A DNA stretch of 64,000 nucleotides from Palleronia sediminis (lineage in GTDB: Bacteria > Pseudomonadota > Alphaproteobacteria > Rhodobacterales > Rhodobacteraceae): positions 62,001 through 126,000 of the forward strand of contig NZ_SNAA01000008.1 in the NCBI RefSeq assembly GCF_004358695.1, given 5' to 3'. Under the pieces are notes generated by a model. That model saw nothing but the letters and a program-made list of their open reading frames with translations. It was not told where the DNA came from and did not search any database. The position numbers and the translations under genes are program-made. Within the stretch, counting starts at the first letter, position 1. The number at the start of each line of letters is the position of its first letter. Shown here in pieces: positions 8,591 to 16,585 of this stretch.

Positions 8591-8954
8591 GGGATCGGTC
8601 CAGGCTTGGGGCGTCCGGGGCAGCGGGACGCGCGGTGCCTAGCGCGGGCGCGCGCCGGGGTATAGGGCAAAGACGCGTGATCGCGCCCCGAAGCGCCGTC
8701 CCGCGCCTCTCGCGGTTCCGCCATCGGGTATTTGAAAAGAGAAGACGGGCCTGGCGCGGCGCCTGTCGTCTTCTCTTTCCAAATACCCAGGGAAACCCGC
8801 GATCCACGGGCGCGCCGTCACGGGCGGCTCACGCATCCGTCAACATGGTTCGGCCCAAGCGGCGTGACTGTGCGCAGACGCACGCAACCCGAAGCGACAT
8901 TCGCGCGTCTTTGCGGCAAGAGCGGGATCAGACCGCTCGTGCAGGAGAGATCCG
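8591..8954. other. 364-base intergenic region
   Basis: Lies between the divergent helicase and small-peptide genes. It must hold both promoters, but I cannot point to convincing -35/-10 pairs. Its one striking element is the long inverted repeat at 8726-8788, listed separately. I see no credible gene in it. Confidence 0.6.
8726..8788. repeat. Long imperfect inverted repeat (21-base arms)
   Basis: The left arm (8726-8746, starting GGGTATTTGAAAAGAG) and right arm (8768-8788, ending CTTTCCAAATACCC) are complementary at 20 of 21 positions, with a 21-base GC-rich loop. The A/T-rich arms contrast with the local base composition. There is no flanking gene end, so it is unlikely to be a simple terminator. 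It could be a dispersed palindromic element or a regulatory structure. I found no second copy in the window. Confidence 0.7.
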
Positions 8955-9116
8955 ATGACATTCGCCAGACCTTCACGCCTTTTTCTTCTGGGTATCCTCG
9001 TCGCCGGGGGGCTTGCCGCCGCCGGAGCGGCCACGCGGGCCGATATCCTCGTCGCCGTCCCCGAACGCACCCATGCCACCCCCGAGATGATCGCGGCCTT
9101 CCCCGAGCTGTTCTGA
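8955..9116 (+). CDS. Small secreted peptide, 53 residues, unknown
   Basis: Short open frame beginning MTFARPSRLFLLGILVAGG, preceded by GGAGAG at a good distance. Residues 1-28 look like a classical signal peptide (basic start, hydrophobic core, Ala-rich cleavage region), leaving a mature peptide of only about 25 residues ending in FPELF. I recognise no family. The signal peptide and ribosome-binding site argue that it is translated, but its small size leaves room for chance. It is convergent with the deacetylase gene, 12 bases away. Confidence 0.5.
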   Translation: MTFARPSRLFLLGILVAGGLAAAGAATRADILVAVPERTHATPEMIAAFPELF

Positions 9117-9128
9117 GGGGCGCCGTGC

Positions 9129-10247
9129 TCAGACCCAGGCGCGCGCCCGCGCGGCGAGTTCGTCCACGCGGGCGCGCAGGTCGGCAGGGATGGTGCCCGG
9201 ACGGGGCGGGTCGGCCAGCGTGGTGAACCACGGCTCGGGCGGGTTGCGCCCCATCCGGTTGCCCGGAAAGGACAGGCCGCGCAGCACATGCTCGGCCGGA
9301 GCCGGGAGGCGGTCGGGCAGGTCGTGCCCGTCCAGCGCCGCCCAGACCCGCGTCCAGAGCCGCCCGACCGACCACGGGTTGTAGCCGCCCCCGCCCAGCA
9401 CCATCAGCCGCTCGCAGAGCGGGCGCAGCCCGTCCAGCACGGCGATATGGGCATTGTTGGACATGGCGAGGCCCGACAGCGGATCCTCGAGCACCGCGTC
9501 GGCCCCGCATTGCAGCACGATCGCATCGGGGCGGTGCGCGGCCACGACGGGCAGGATCACCGCGTCGCGCGCGAACGCCATGGCCGCGTCCCCGCTGCCG
9601 CGCGGCAAAGGCAGGTTCCACAGGTTGCCCGCGCCCCGCTCGTCGAGCGCGCCGGTGCGCGGCCAGCGCCCCTCCTCGTGGGTCGAGATGCAGGCCACGC
9701 GTGGATCGGCGGCAAAGGCATGCGCGACCCCGTCGCAATGATGCGCGTCGATATCGACATAGGCCACCCGCTGCGCGCCTTGCCGCAGGAGCGTGAGGAT
9801 GCCGAGGACGGGATCGTTGAGATAGCAGAACCCGTTGGCGCGGCCGGGCATCCCGTGATGGGTGCCGCCACCGGGGTTGAACACGCGCCCCGGCGCTTGC
9901 AGCAGGTTCGCCGCCATCATCGAGCCGCCCGCGGCGGTGGCGGGGCGGCGAAAGACCTCGGGATAGACCGGGTTGGCGGCGGTGCCGAGCGCGTAGCGAT
10001 CGCGGGTCGCGGCGCTGACTTCCTGCGCGGTCTCGGCAGCCCGAAGCGCGGCGATGTAGTCGGGCCGGTGCCAGGTTTCGAGCGCGGCGGGCTTGGCGCG
10101 GGGCGAGGCGACGTAGCGCCCGCTCGGGAGCCAGCCCAGCGCGCGCGACAGGTCCATCACGGTCGAGACGCGCGGGATGCGCAGCGGATGGTCGGGTCCG
10201 TAGCTCGAGGCGCGGTAGATCTCGGAGCCGATGAAGCGCGCGCTCAC
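9129..10247 (-). CDS. Histone-deacetylase/AcuC-family amidohydrolase
   Basis: Zinc-dependent deacetylase of the arginase/deacetylase fold, 372 residues. Visible catalytic features are the paired histidines in GGGTHHGMPG, the metal ligands DIDAHHCDG, the conserved QCGADA stretch with its metal-binding aspartate, and the late tyrosine in GGGGYNPW. The substrate could be an acetylated protein (AcuC acts on acetyl-CoA synthetase in Bacillus) or an acetylpolyamine; sequence alone does not decide. The start is a GTG at 10247 whose bases overlap the stop codon of the upstream peroxidase gene as GTGA, so the two are probably translationally coupled. Upstream in-frame codons inside the peroxidase gene are unlikely starts. 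Confidence 0.85.
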   Translation of the reverse strand: MSARFIGSEIYRASSYGPDHPLRIPRVSTVMDLSRALGWLPSGRYVASPRAKPAALETWHRPDYIAALRAAETAQEVSAATRDRYALGTAANPVYPEVFRRPATAAGGSMMAANLLQAPGRVFNPGGGTHHGMPGRANGFCYLNDPVLGILTLLRQGAQRVAYVDIDAHHCDGVAHAFAADPRVACISTHEEGRWPRTGALDERGAGNLWNLPLPRGSGDAAMAFARDAVILPVVAAHRPDAIVLQCGADAVLEDPLSGLAMSNNAHIAVLDGLRPLCERLMVLGGGGYNPWSVGRLWTRVWAALDGHDLPDRLPAPAEHVLRGLSFPGNRMGRNPPEPWFTTLADPPRPGTIPADLRARVDELAARARAWV

Positions 10248-10759
10248 TCCAGCGCGTCTTCGATCGCCGCGCCGAGGGACGCGGGCCGGGTGGCCGAGCC
10301 CCATGTGCCGACCACGCGGCCCTCGTCCAGCAGCACCTTGGAGAAGTTCCAGCGCGGCGCCCAGCCCTCGGTCTCGGACAGCCAGCGGTAGAAGGGATGC
10401 GCGGCCTCGCCCGTCACGGGGGTGATCGTGGCCATCGGCAGGTCGAGCCCGAAGGTAAGCTGGCAGAACTCGGCCACCTCGGCATCCGAGCCGAGCTCCT
10501 GCCGGAAATCGTCGGAGGGCACGGCCAGCACCAGCAGGCCGCGCGGCCCGAAGGTCTCGTGCAATTGCTGGAGCCCGTCATATTGCGGCGTGAAGGCGCA
10601 GAGCGACGCGGTATTGACCACGAGCGCCGGCCCCTCATGCGCGGCGAGGTCGATCCAGCCGCCGTCGATCGACGCGAACCGCCCGCCCTCGAGCGCCGCG
10701 GCGGGCGAGAAAAGCGCACATACCGTGCAAATCGCCAGGGATTGCCCTATTTTCTGCAT
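10244..10759 (-). CDS. Exported cysteine-type glutathione peroxidase family protein
   Basis: 171-residue thiol peroxidase of the GPx family. The first ~22 residues (MQKIGQSLAICTVCALFSPAAA) form a signal peptide, so it should act in the periplasm. The active-site motif is NTASLCAFTPQYDGLQ with cysteine where animal enzymes carry selenocysteine, and the conserved tryptophan-asparagine pair appears in RWNFSKVLLD. Bacterial members usually use thioredoxin-like donors rather than glutathione. The longer frame upstream to 10879 would bury the signal peptide, so I chose the ATG at 10759. It is the first gene of a coupled pair with the deacetylase and diverges from a Nudix gene. Confidence 0.85.
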   Translation of the reverse strand: MQKIGQSLAICTVCALFSPAAALEGGRFASIDGGWIDLAAHEGPALVVNTASLCAFTPQYDGLQQLHETFGPRGLLVLAVPSDDFRQELGSDAEVAEFCQLTFGLDLPMATITPVTGEAAHPFYRWLSETEGWAPRWNFSKVLLDEGRVVGTWGSATRPASLGAAIEDALE

Positions 10760-10860
10760 GACCCCGAATATAAGCGCGATATATCTCGGGTCCACGCGGC
10801 CGGAGCAGACAGGCTGCGACAAAAGAAAGCAGCCCACCCGGAACAGGACCGGCCCGACCG

Positions 10861-11325
10861 ATGTCGATCGAAATGGCACGCCCGATCAGATTGCTCGCCG
10901 AAGGCAAGCGCGGCGTTCGCGCGCAGTTCGGCGCGCTGTGCTGGCGGCGCAAGAACGACAAGGTCGAGGTGATGCTCGTCACGACGCGCCAGACGCGGCG
11001 CTGGGTGATCCCCAAGGGCTGGCCGATGGACGGCAAGACGCCGGCGCAGACCGCGGCCATCGAAGCCTTCGAAGAGGCCGGGGTAAAGGGGCAGAGCCGC
11101 GAGACCTGTATCGGGCTGTTCACCTATCTCAAGGAATTCGAGGATAACGATCTGCCCGTCGCGGTCGCGGTCTACCCGGTCAAGGTGACCAAGATCCTGT
11201 CGGACTGGCCCGAAAAGGCCGAGCGCGCGCGCCGCTGGCTGCGCCCCAAGAAGGCCGCCAAGCTGGTCTGCGAGCCCGAGCTTGCCGCCATCCTGCGCAA
11301 TTTCGAGCCGCCCGGAGAGGCCTGA
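10861..11325 (+). CDS. Nudix hydrolase, polyphosphate/inositol-pyrophosphatase-like
   Basis: 154-residue Nudix protein. The box lies in KGWPMDGKTPAQ followed by IEAFEEAGV. The GX5EX7REUXEEXGU consensus is only partly kept: the EE metal-binding pair and glycines are present, but the first Glu and the Arg are replaced. This KGWP...EAxEEAGV form is typical of the diphosphoinositol/diadenosine polyphosphate hydrolase branch, so a nucleoside polyphosphate is a plausible substrate. A second in-frame ATG at 10873 is also possible. It diverges from the glutathione peroxidase gene, with about 100 bases between. Confidence 0.8.
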   Translation: MSIEMARPIRLLAEGKRGVRAQFGALCWRRKNDKVEVMLVTTRQTRRWVIPKGWPMDGKTPAQTAAIEAFEEAGVKGQSRETCIGLFTYLKEFEDNDLPVAVAVYPVKVTKILSDWPEKAERARRWLRPKKAAKLVCEPELAAILRNFEPPGEA

Positions 11326-11396
11326 GCGGGGGCGCGCGATTGCGGAGCGCGCGGGCTGCGCCTATCTTGGCGGATCCATGCCCGGTGGTGCCCCAC

Positions 11397-11804
11397 ATGA
11401 TCCGCTATAGCCTCACCTGTTCCGAAGGCCACGATTTCGACAGCTGGTTCGCGTCCTCGGCGGCGTTCGACACCCTGTCGGAGGCCGGACGCGTCGCCTG
11501 CCCGTCCTGCGGCAGCGCGCGGGTGAGCAAGGCGCTGATGGCGCCGGGCGTGGGGGCGGGTGGCGGCGACGCGGCGCTGTCGGGCGCCGCGCCGCATCCG
11601 CTGGAGCTGCTGCGCCGCGAGATCGAGGCGAAATCCGAATATGTCGGGCGCGATTTCGCGTCCCGCGCGCGCGCCATGCACGAGGGCGCGGCGCCCGCCC
11701 GCCCGATTCATGGCGAGGCGCGCCCGGCCGAGGCGCGCGTGCTGATCGAGGAGGGCGTGCCCATCGCGCCGCTGCCCTTCCGCCCGCGGGCCAAGACGAA
11801 CTGA
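11397..11804 (+). CDS. DUF1178 family protein
   Basis: 135-residue conserved alphaproteobacterial protein beginning MIRYSLTCSEGHDFDSWF. It has the hallmark aromatic/acidic stretch after the first cysteine, then a CPSCGS pair that together with C8 could bind a metal, a low-complexity linker, and a conserved C-terminal segment ending in EEGVPIAPLPF. No biochemical role is known to me for the family. It lies downstream of the Nudix gene with its own start 72 bases later. Confidence 0.85.
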   Translation: MIRYSLTCSEGHDFDSWFASSAAFDTLSEAGRVACPSCGSARVSKALMAPGVGAGGGDAALSGAAPHPLELLRREIEAKSEYVGRDFASRARAMHEGAAPARPIHGEARPAEARVLIEEGVPIAPLPFRPRAKTN

Positions 11805-11818
11805 ACCGCCGACCAACG

Positions 11819-11845
11819 GCCGCACCCCCTGCCCTTCGGTGCGGC
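11819..11845. terminator. GC hairpin after DUF1178
   Basis: GCCGCACC pairs with GGTGCGGC across an 11-base loop (8-bp perfect stem), 15 bases after the DUF1178 stop and before the ABC exporter operon. No T-run follows, so this is terminator-like rather than a classical intrinsic terminator. Confidence 0.5.
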
Positions 11846-11889
11846 GCGGCTTACATGGGGCCACGTAACGGGGACGCGCAGGCGGGGAC

Positions 11890-12546
11890 ATGCTGCTCGA
11901 GATCGAGAACGTCACGAAATCCTACCCGTCGGCCGACGGGCCGGTGCCGGTCCTGCGGGGGGTGTCGCTGTCGCTCGCGGCGGGCGAGACGCTGGCGCTG
12001 ACCGGCGACAGCGGGTCGGGGAAATCGACGCTGCTGCATCTCGCGGGCGGGCTCGACGCGCCGGACGGGGGGCGCGTCCTGATCGAGGGCGAGGATATCG
12101 CGCATTACGACGACCGGCGGCGCGCGCGTCTGCGGCGCGAGACGGTCTCGGTGATCTTTCAGCAGTTCAACCTGATCCCCTCGCTCGACGTGGGTGCGAA
12201 TATCGCGTTCCAGGCGCGTCTTGCCGGGCGGCACGATCCGGCCTGGGCGCGCGATCTGGCCGAGCGGCTTGGTCTTGCCGCCCACCTGTCGAAATATCCC
12301 GAGCAGCTTTCGGGCGGTCAGCAGCAGCGCGTGGCCATCGGCCGCACCCTCGCCGCGCGGCCGCGACTGGTGCTGGCCGACGAGCCGACCGGCAATCTCG
12401 ACGAGGGGACGGGCGCCGAGGTCGCGGCGGTCATGCGCGATCTGGTCACGGCGACGGGCGCGGGGCTGCTGGTCGTCACCCATTCGCGCAGCCTCGCCGA
12501 CCGCATGGGTCGCCGGATGGAGCTGCGCGGGGGCCGCGCGCTGTGA
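11890..12546 (+). CDS. ABC transporter ATPase, LolD/MacB/AttE type
   Basis: 218-residue ATP-binding subunit for an FtsX-type exporter. Walker A is GDSGSGKST, the Q-loop is VIFQQFNLIPSL, the signature is LSGGQQQR, Walker B is LVLADEPTGNLD, and the H-loop is VVTHS. The VIFQQFNL and DEPTGNLD forms are characteristic of the LolD/MacB subfamily that energises FtsX-like permeases. The stop codon overlaps the GTG start of the permease (GTGA), so the two are made together. With the downstream permease and CrtC/AttH protein it forms the same gene set as AttEFGH systems. The substrate is unknown. Confidence 0.88.
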   Translation: MLLEIENVTKSYPSADGPVPVLRGVSLSLAAGETLALTGDSGSGKSTLLHLAGGLDAPDGGRVLIEGEDIAHYDDRRRARLRRETVSVIFQQFNLIPSLDVGANIAFQARLAGRHDPAWARDLAERLGLAAHLSKYPEQLSGGQQQRVAIGRTLAARPRLVLADEPTGNLDEGTGAEVAAVMRDLVTATGAGLLVVTHSRSLADRMGRRMELRGGRAL

Positions 12547-14945
12547 TCCGCGCGGGCCTGTCCGCGCTGCTGTCGCATTGGCGGCGGCGGCCCTTTCAAC
12601 TCCTGACGCTGGTGCTGGGGCTGGCCACGGCCACCGCGCTGTGGTCGGGGGTGCAGGCCATCAACGCCGAGGCGCGCGCCAGCTATGACGAGGCGGCGGC
12701 GGTGCTGGCGGGGCCGGCGCTCGACACGGTCGAGCGGGCGGCGGGCGGCACGATCGCGGTCGAGGAGTGGCTGGCGCTGCGCCGCGCGGGCTGGCAGGTC
12801 AGCCCGGTGATCGAGGGGCGGCTCGCGCGCCACGACCTGGCGATACTGGGCATCGACCCCTTCACCCTGCCCCCCGACGCCATTCCGGGCGAGGATGACG
12901 GCGCCGCCTTCGACGCCGGGTTCCTGACCGGGCCGGGCCAGATCCTCGTCGCGCCCGAGACCGCGCAGGCGTTGCGCGGCGCCGACCTGCCGCCCCGCAT
13001 CGAGGTCGAGGGCATCCCCCCCGGCACAGCCTATGCCGATATCGCCACGGCGCGCGCGCTGCTGGGGCAGGACGGTTTTGCCCGGCTCTTCGTGACCGGG
13101 CCGCCATCGCTGGGCGCGCCGCCGCTGGAGCGGATCGCACCGGAACTCGAGCGGCGCGCGCCGCGCGCATCGGGCGGCGACGTGGCGCGGCTGACCGACA
13201 GCTTTCACCTCAACCTCACCGCCTTCGGCCTGCTGAGCTTTGCCGTCGGGCTTTTCATCGTGCGGGGCGCCATCGCGCTGGCGTTCGAGCAGCGCCGCCC
13301 GGTCTTTCGCACGCTGCGCGCGCTGGGCCTGCCGCGCGCCACGCTGGCGGGGCTGCTGGCGGTCGAGTTGCTGGTGCTGGCGCTGGTCTCGGGCGCGCTG
13401 GGCGTCGCGCTGGGCTGGCTGGTGGCGAGCCTGCTGATCCCCGACGTGGCCGCGACGCTGCGCGGGCTTTACGGGGCCGAGGTCTCGGGCAGCCTGTCGC
13501 TGCGCCCGTCCTGGTGGCTGTCGGGCGTCGGCATCGCGGTGGCGGGCACGGCACTGGCGGGGGCCGCGTCGCTCTGGCGCATCTACCGGCTGCCGATCCT
13601 CGCGCCGGCGCAGCCGCGCGCCTGGGCGCGGGCGGGCGCGCGGGCCGCCTGGGCACAGGGCGCGGGCGCGGTGGCCTGTGCGGGCGTGGCGCTGGTCGCG
13701 GGGTTTGCCTTCGACGGGCTGGTGGCGGGGTTCGTGCTGCTGGGCGCGGCGCTGCTGGCGGCCGCGCTGGCCCTGCCGCTGGCGCTCGATGCCGGGCTCG
13801 CGATCCTGTCGCGCAGCGCCCGCGGCCCCCGCGCCGAGTGGTTCTGGGCCGATACGCGGCAACAGGTGCCGGGGCTGTCGCTGGCGCTGATGGCGCTTTT
13901 GCTGGCGCTGGCGGCGAATGTCGGGGTCGGCACGATGGTGTCGTCGTTCCGGCTGACCTTTACCGGCTGGCTCGACCAGCGGCTGGCCTCCGAGCTTTAC
14001 GTGCGCGCCGAGACGCCTGCGCAGGCCGCCGCGCTGACCGACTGGCTCGGCCCCCGCACGCGCGAGATCCTGCCCATCCAGAGCACCGACACCCCCCTTG
14101 CCGGCACGCCGGGCGAGGTGTTCGGCGTCGCTGCCCGGTCGCCCACATATCGCGACCACTGGCCGCTCATCGCCCAAGCGCCCGAGGTCTGGGACCGCGT
14201 GGCGGCGGGCGAGGCCGTTCTGGTCAACGAACAGCTCGCCCGCCGCGACGGGCTCTGGCCCGGTGCGGAGATCGAAATCGCGGGCTGGCCGACCGAGGTC
14301 GCGGGCGTATACAGCGATTACGGCAACCCGCTGCCTCAGGCGCTGGTCGGGCTCGACCGCTATCGCGCGCTGTTCCCCGAAAGCGTCGCGCTGAATTTCG
14401 GCATCCGGGTCGCGCCGGACGAGACCGCCGCGCTGATCCGGGGCATGACGGACGAGGTCGGGATCGCGCGCGAGGCGATCAGCGACCAGGCGTCGATCAA
14501 GGCGTTTTCGCTCGGCATCTTCGAGCGGACCTTTACCGTGACCGCCGCGCTCAACGTCTTGACGCTGTCGGTGGCGGGGCTGGCGATCCTGACCTCGCTG
14601 CTGACCGTAGCGTCAATGCGCCAGCCGCAGCTTGCGCCGGTCTGGGCGCTGGGGCTGTCGCGCGCGGCGCTGGCCCGGCTGGAGCTTTTGCGCGCGGTGC
14701 TGCTGGCCGCGCTGACATTCGTGCTGGCGCTGCCGGTGGGGCTTTTGCTTGCGTGGATCCTGCTCGACGTCATCAATGTCGAGGCCTTCGGCTGGCGGCT
14801 GCCGATGCGGGTCTTTCCGCTGGACTGGCTGGCGCTGGCGGGGCTGTCGCTGGTCGCCGCGGCGCTGGCCGCGCTTTTGCCCGCGATCCGGCTGCGCCGA
14901 ATGCCGCCCGCCCGTCTCTTGCAGGTTTTCGCCAATGAACGCTGA
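12543..14945 (+). CDS. FtsX-like ABC permease, double-length (AttFG-like)
   Basis: 800-residue membrane protein beginning at a GTG that overlaps the ATPase stop. An N-terminal helix (PFQLLTLVLGLATATALWSG) and a large periplasmic domain are followed by a first FtsX core of three or four helices from about residue 220 to 350. Central helices come next, then a second periplasmic domain and a second FtsX core from about 680 to 790. The duplicated layout suggests one chain does the job of the two separate permeases AttF and AttG. The C-terminus overlaps the start of the lipocalin-like gene by 11 bases. It probably acts on lipids or lipoproteins, but no substrate can be read from sequence. Confidence 0.85.
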   Translation: MIRAGLSALLSHWRRRPFQLLTLVLGLATATALWSGVQAINAEARASYDEAAAVLAGPALDTVERAAGGTIAVEEWLALRRAGWQVSPVIEGRLARHDLAILGIDPFTLPPDAIPGEDDGAAFDAGFLTGPGQILVAPETAQALRGADLPPRIEVEGIPPGTAYADIATARALLGQDGFARLFVTGPPSLGAPPLERIAPELERRAPRASGGDVARLTDSFHLNLTAFGLLSFAVGLFIVRGAIALAFEQRRPVFRTLRALGLPRATLAGLLAVELLVLALVSGALGVALGWLVASLLIPDVAATLRGLYGAEVSGSLSLRPSWWLSGVGIAVAGTALAGAASLWRIYRLPILAPAQPRAWARAGARAAWAQGAGAVACAGVALVAGFAFDGLVAGFVLLGAALLAAALALPLALDAGLAILSRSARGPRAEWFWADTRQQVPGLSLALMALLLALAANVGVGTMVSSFRLTFTGWLDQRLASELYVRAETPAQAAALTDWLGPRTREILPIQSTDTPLAGTPGEVFGVAARSPTYRDHWPLIAQAPEVWDRVAAGEAVLVNEQLARRDGLWPGAEIEIAGWPTEVAGVYSDYGNPLPQALVGLDRYRALFPESVALNFGIRVAPDETAALIRGMTDEVGIAREAISDQASIKAFSLGIFERTFTVTAALNVLTLSVAGLAILTSLLTVASMRQPQLAPVWALGLSRAALARLELLRAVLLAALTFVLALPVGLLLAWILLDVINVEAFGWRLPMRVFPLDWLALAGLSLVAAALAALLPAIRLRRMPPARLLQVFANER

Positions 14946-16005
14946 CCGACTGACCCGCCGCCGCTTTCTCTGCGCGGCCTCGATCACGGCGATGGCCACG
15001 CGCGCGCCCGCGCAGGGTTTCGCCGGGTTGGGCCGCGCGTCGGAGGATTACGCGATGCCCCGGCGCGGAGAGCCGCTGCGCTTTCCCGCCGATCACGGGC
15101 CGCATCCGCGGTTCCGCATCGAATGGTGGTATCTGACCGCCAACCTGCGCGACGCGGACGGCACCGATTACGGCATCCAGTGGACGCTGTTCCGCTCGGC
15201 GCTGCGGCCCGACGACGCGGGGACGGGCGCATGGCGAAGCGCGCAGGCCTGGCTGGGCCATGCCGCGCTGACCACGCCCGAACTGCATCGCGCCGACGAA
15301 CGGTTCGCGCGCGGCGATATCGGACAGGCGGGCGTCACCGTCACCCCCTTCGAGGCGCGGATCGACGACTGGTCGCTCTCGGGGCCCGATTTCGACCGGC
15401 TCGACCTGCGCGCCGCGGGGCCCGATTTCGGCTACGAGCTTGCGCTGACGGCCGAGGGGCCGCTGGTCTTTCACGGCGATGACGGGTTCTCGGTCAAATC
15501 GGCTGCCGGACAGGCCAGCCGCTATTATTCGCAGCCCTTCTACCGCGCCGAGGGGGTGCTGCGCCTGCCCGATCGCGAGATCGCGGTGACGGGGCGCGCC
15601 TGGCTCGACCGGGAATGGTCGTCGCAGCCGCTTGCCGCCGACCAGGAGGGGTGGGACTGGTTCTCGCTCCATCTCGAGGGCGGGGCCAAGCTGATGGGGT
15701 TTCAGCTCCGCTCCGAAAGCGGCCCCGCTTTCACCGCAGCGACCCATATCGCGCCCGACGGCACCACCGAGGCCTTTCCCGACGGCGCGTTCTCGGCCGA
15801 GCCGCTGGCCACGGCCGAAGTGGCCGGCCGCGATATCCCGGTGCGCTGGCGCATCGCGTTGCCCGCGCGCGGCATCGACGGCACGGTCGAGGCGCTGAAC
15901 CCCGATGCCTGGAACGGGCTGGCCTTTCCCTATTGGGAGGGGCCCGTGCGCCTGTCGGGCAGCCATGACGGCATCGGATACCTGGAGATGACGGGATATG
16001 AGTGA
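14935..16005 (+). CDS. Tat-exported CrtC/AttH lipocalin-like protein
   Basis: 356-residue protein of the CrtC N-terminal lipocalin family (AttH / hydroxyneurosporene-dehydrogenase fold). The N-terminus TRRRFLCAASITAMATRAPA has a twin-arginine motif followed by a hydrophobic region and an Ala-x-Ala site, so it is probably exported folded. The conserved stretches RIEWWYLTANL, GIQWTLFRSAL and WLDREWSSQPL are typical of the family. CrtC in carotenoid operons is a hydratase, but no carotenoid gene is nearby. The ATPase-permease neighbours instead match AttH of AttEFGH. The start overlaps the permease by 11 bases. Likely a periplasmic binding or delivery partner of the exporter. Confidence 0.82.
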   Translation: MNADRLTRRRFLCAASITAMATRAPAQGFAGLGRASEDYAMPRRGEPLRFPADHGPHPRFRIEWWYLTANLRDADGTDYGIQWTLFRSALRPDDAGTGAWRSAQAWLGHAALTTPELHRADERFARGDIGQAGVTVTPFEARIDDWSLSGPDFDRLDLRAAGPDFGYELALTAEGPLVFHGDDGFSVKSAAGQASRYYSQPFYRAEGVLRLPDREIAVTGRAWLDREWSSQPLAADQEGWDWFSLHLEGGAKLMGFQLRSESGPAFTAATHIAPDGTTEAFPDGAFSAEPLATAEVAGRDIPVRWRIALPARGIDGTVEALNPDAWNGLAFPYWEGPVRLSGSHDGIGYLEMTGYE

Positions 16006-16546
16006 GCCGACCCTCGGCGCCTTTCTGGCTGGCGCATGGGACATTCTCGCCACGTCGGCGGGGGGCGCGGGCGATGCGCGACAGGCGGCGCTGGCCAGCA
16101 TCGGGCCGGATGGCGGGCCGCGGGTGCGCACCGTGATTCTGCGCGCGGCCGACCGGGCGGAGGCGGCGGTCGAGCTGCATACCGACCTCGCCTCGGCCAA
16201 GATCGACGAGCTGCGCGCCGAGCCGCGCGCCGCGCTGCTGTTCTGGTCGGCCGAGCGGCAGGTCCAGATCCGCGCCCGCGGCCCGGTCGCGATCCTGACC
16301 GGCGCAGCGGTCGAGGACCGCTGGCGCGATGTCCCCGACGCCGCGCGGGCCAATTACGGCGGCGCGCCCGTGCCGCTGACCCCGCTCGACGCGCCCGGCG
16401 ACTGGCGCGAGACGCGGGAGCGCGCGCGCTTTGCCGTGCTGCGCATGGAGATCGACGCGCTGGACCTCGTGAGGCTGGGCGCGCGGCACCTGCGCGCGAC
16501 CTATGACGCGGCGGACGGCTTTACGGGGCAGTGGCGCGCGCCCTAG
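15998..16546 (+). CDS. Pyridoxamine-phosphate-oxidase-like flavin-binding protein
   Basis: 182-residue protein of the Alr4036-type PNPOx-like split-barrel family. The FMN-binding core is seen in PRVRTVILRAADR, ELHTDLASAKIDELR, AALLFWSAERQVQIR and the C-terminal LRMEIDALDLVRL. It lacks the extra C-terminal features of authentic PdxH, so it is more likely an FMN-dependent oxidoreductase or stress protein. Its ATG overlaps the stop of the AttH-like gene by 8 bases, which ties it to that operon for expression, though a functional link is not evident. Confidence 0.75.
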   Translation: MSEPTLGAFLAGAWDILATSAGGAGDARQAALASIGPDGGPRVRTVILRAADRAEAAVELHTDLASAKIDELRAEPRAALLFWSAERQVQIRARGPVAILTGAAVEDRWRDVPDAARANYGGAPVPLTPLDAPGDWRETRERARFAVLRMEIDALDLVRLGARHLRATYDAADGFTGQWRAP

Positions 16547-16585
16547 ACGCGCGTGACGCCACCCCAAGCAAAGGGCCCGAACCGG

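Noticed and set aside
5222-8665. A continuous 1147-codon open frame on the plus strand
   Set aside because: It is antisense to the ygiC-like and DEAD-box helicase genes and has no recognisable domain.
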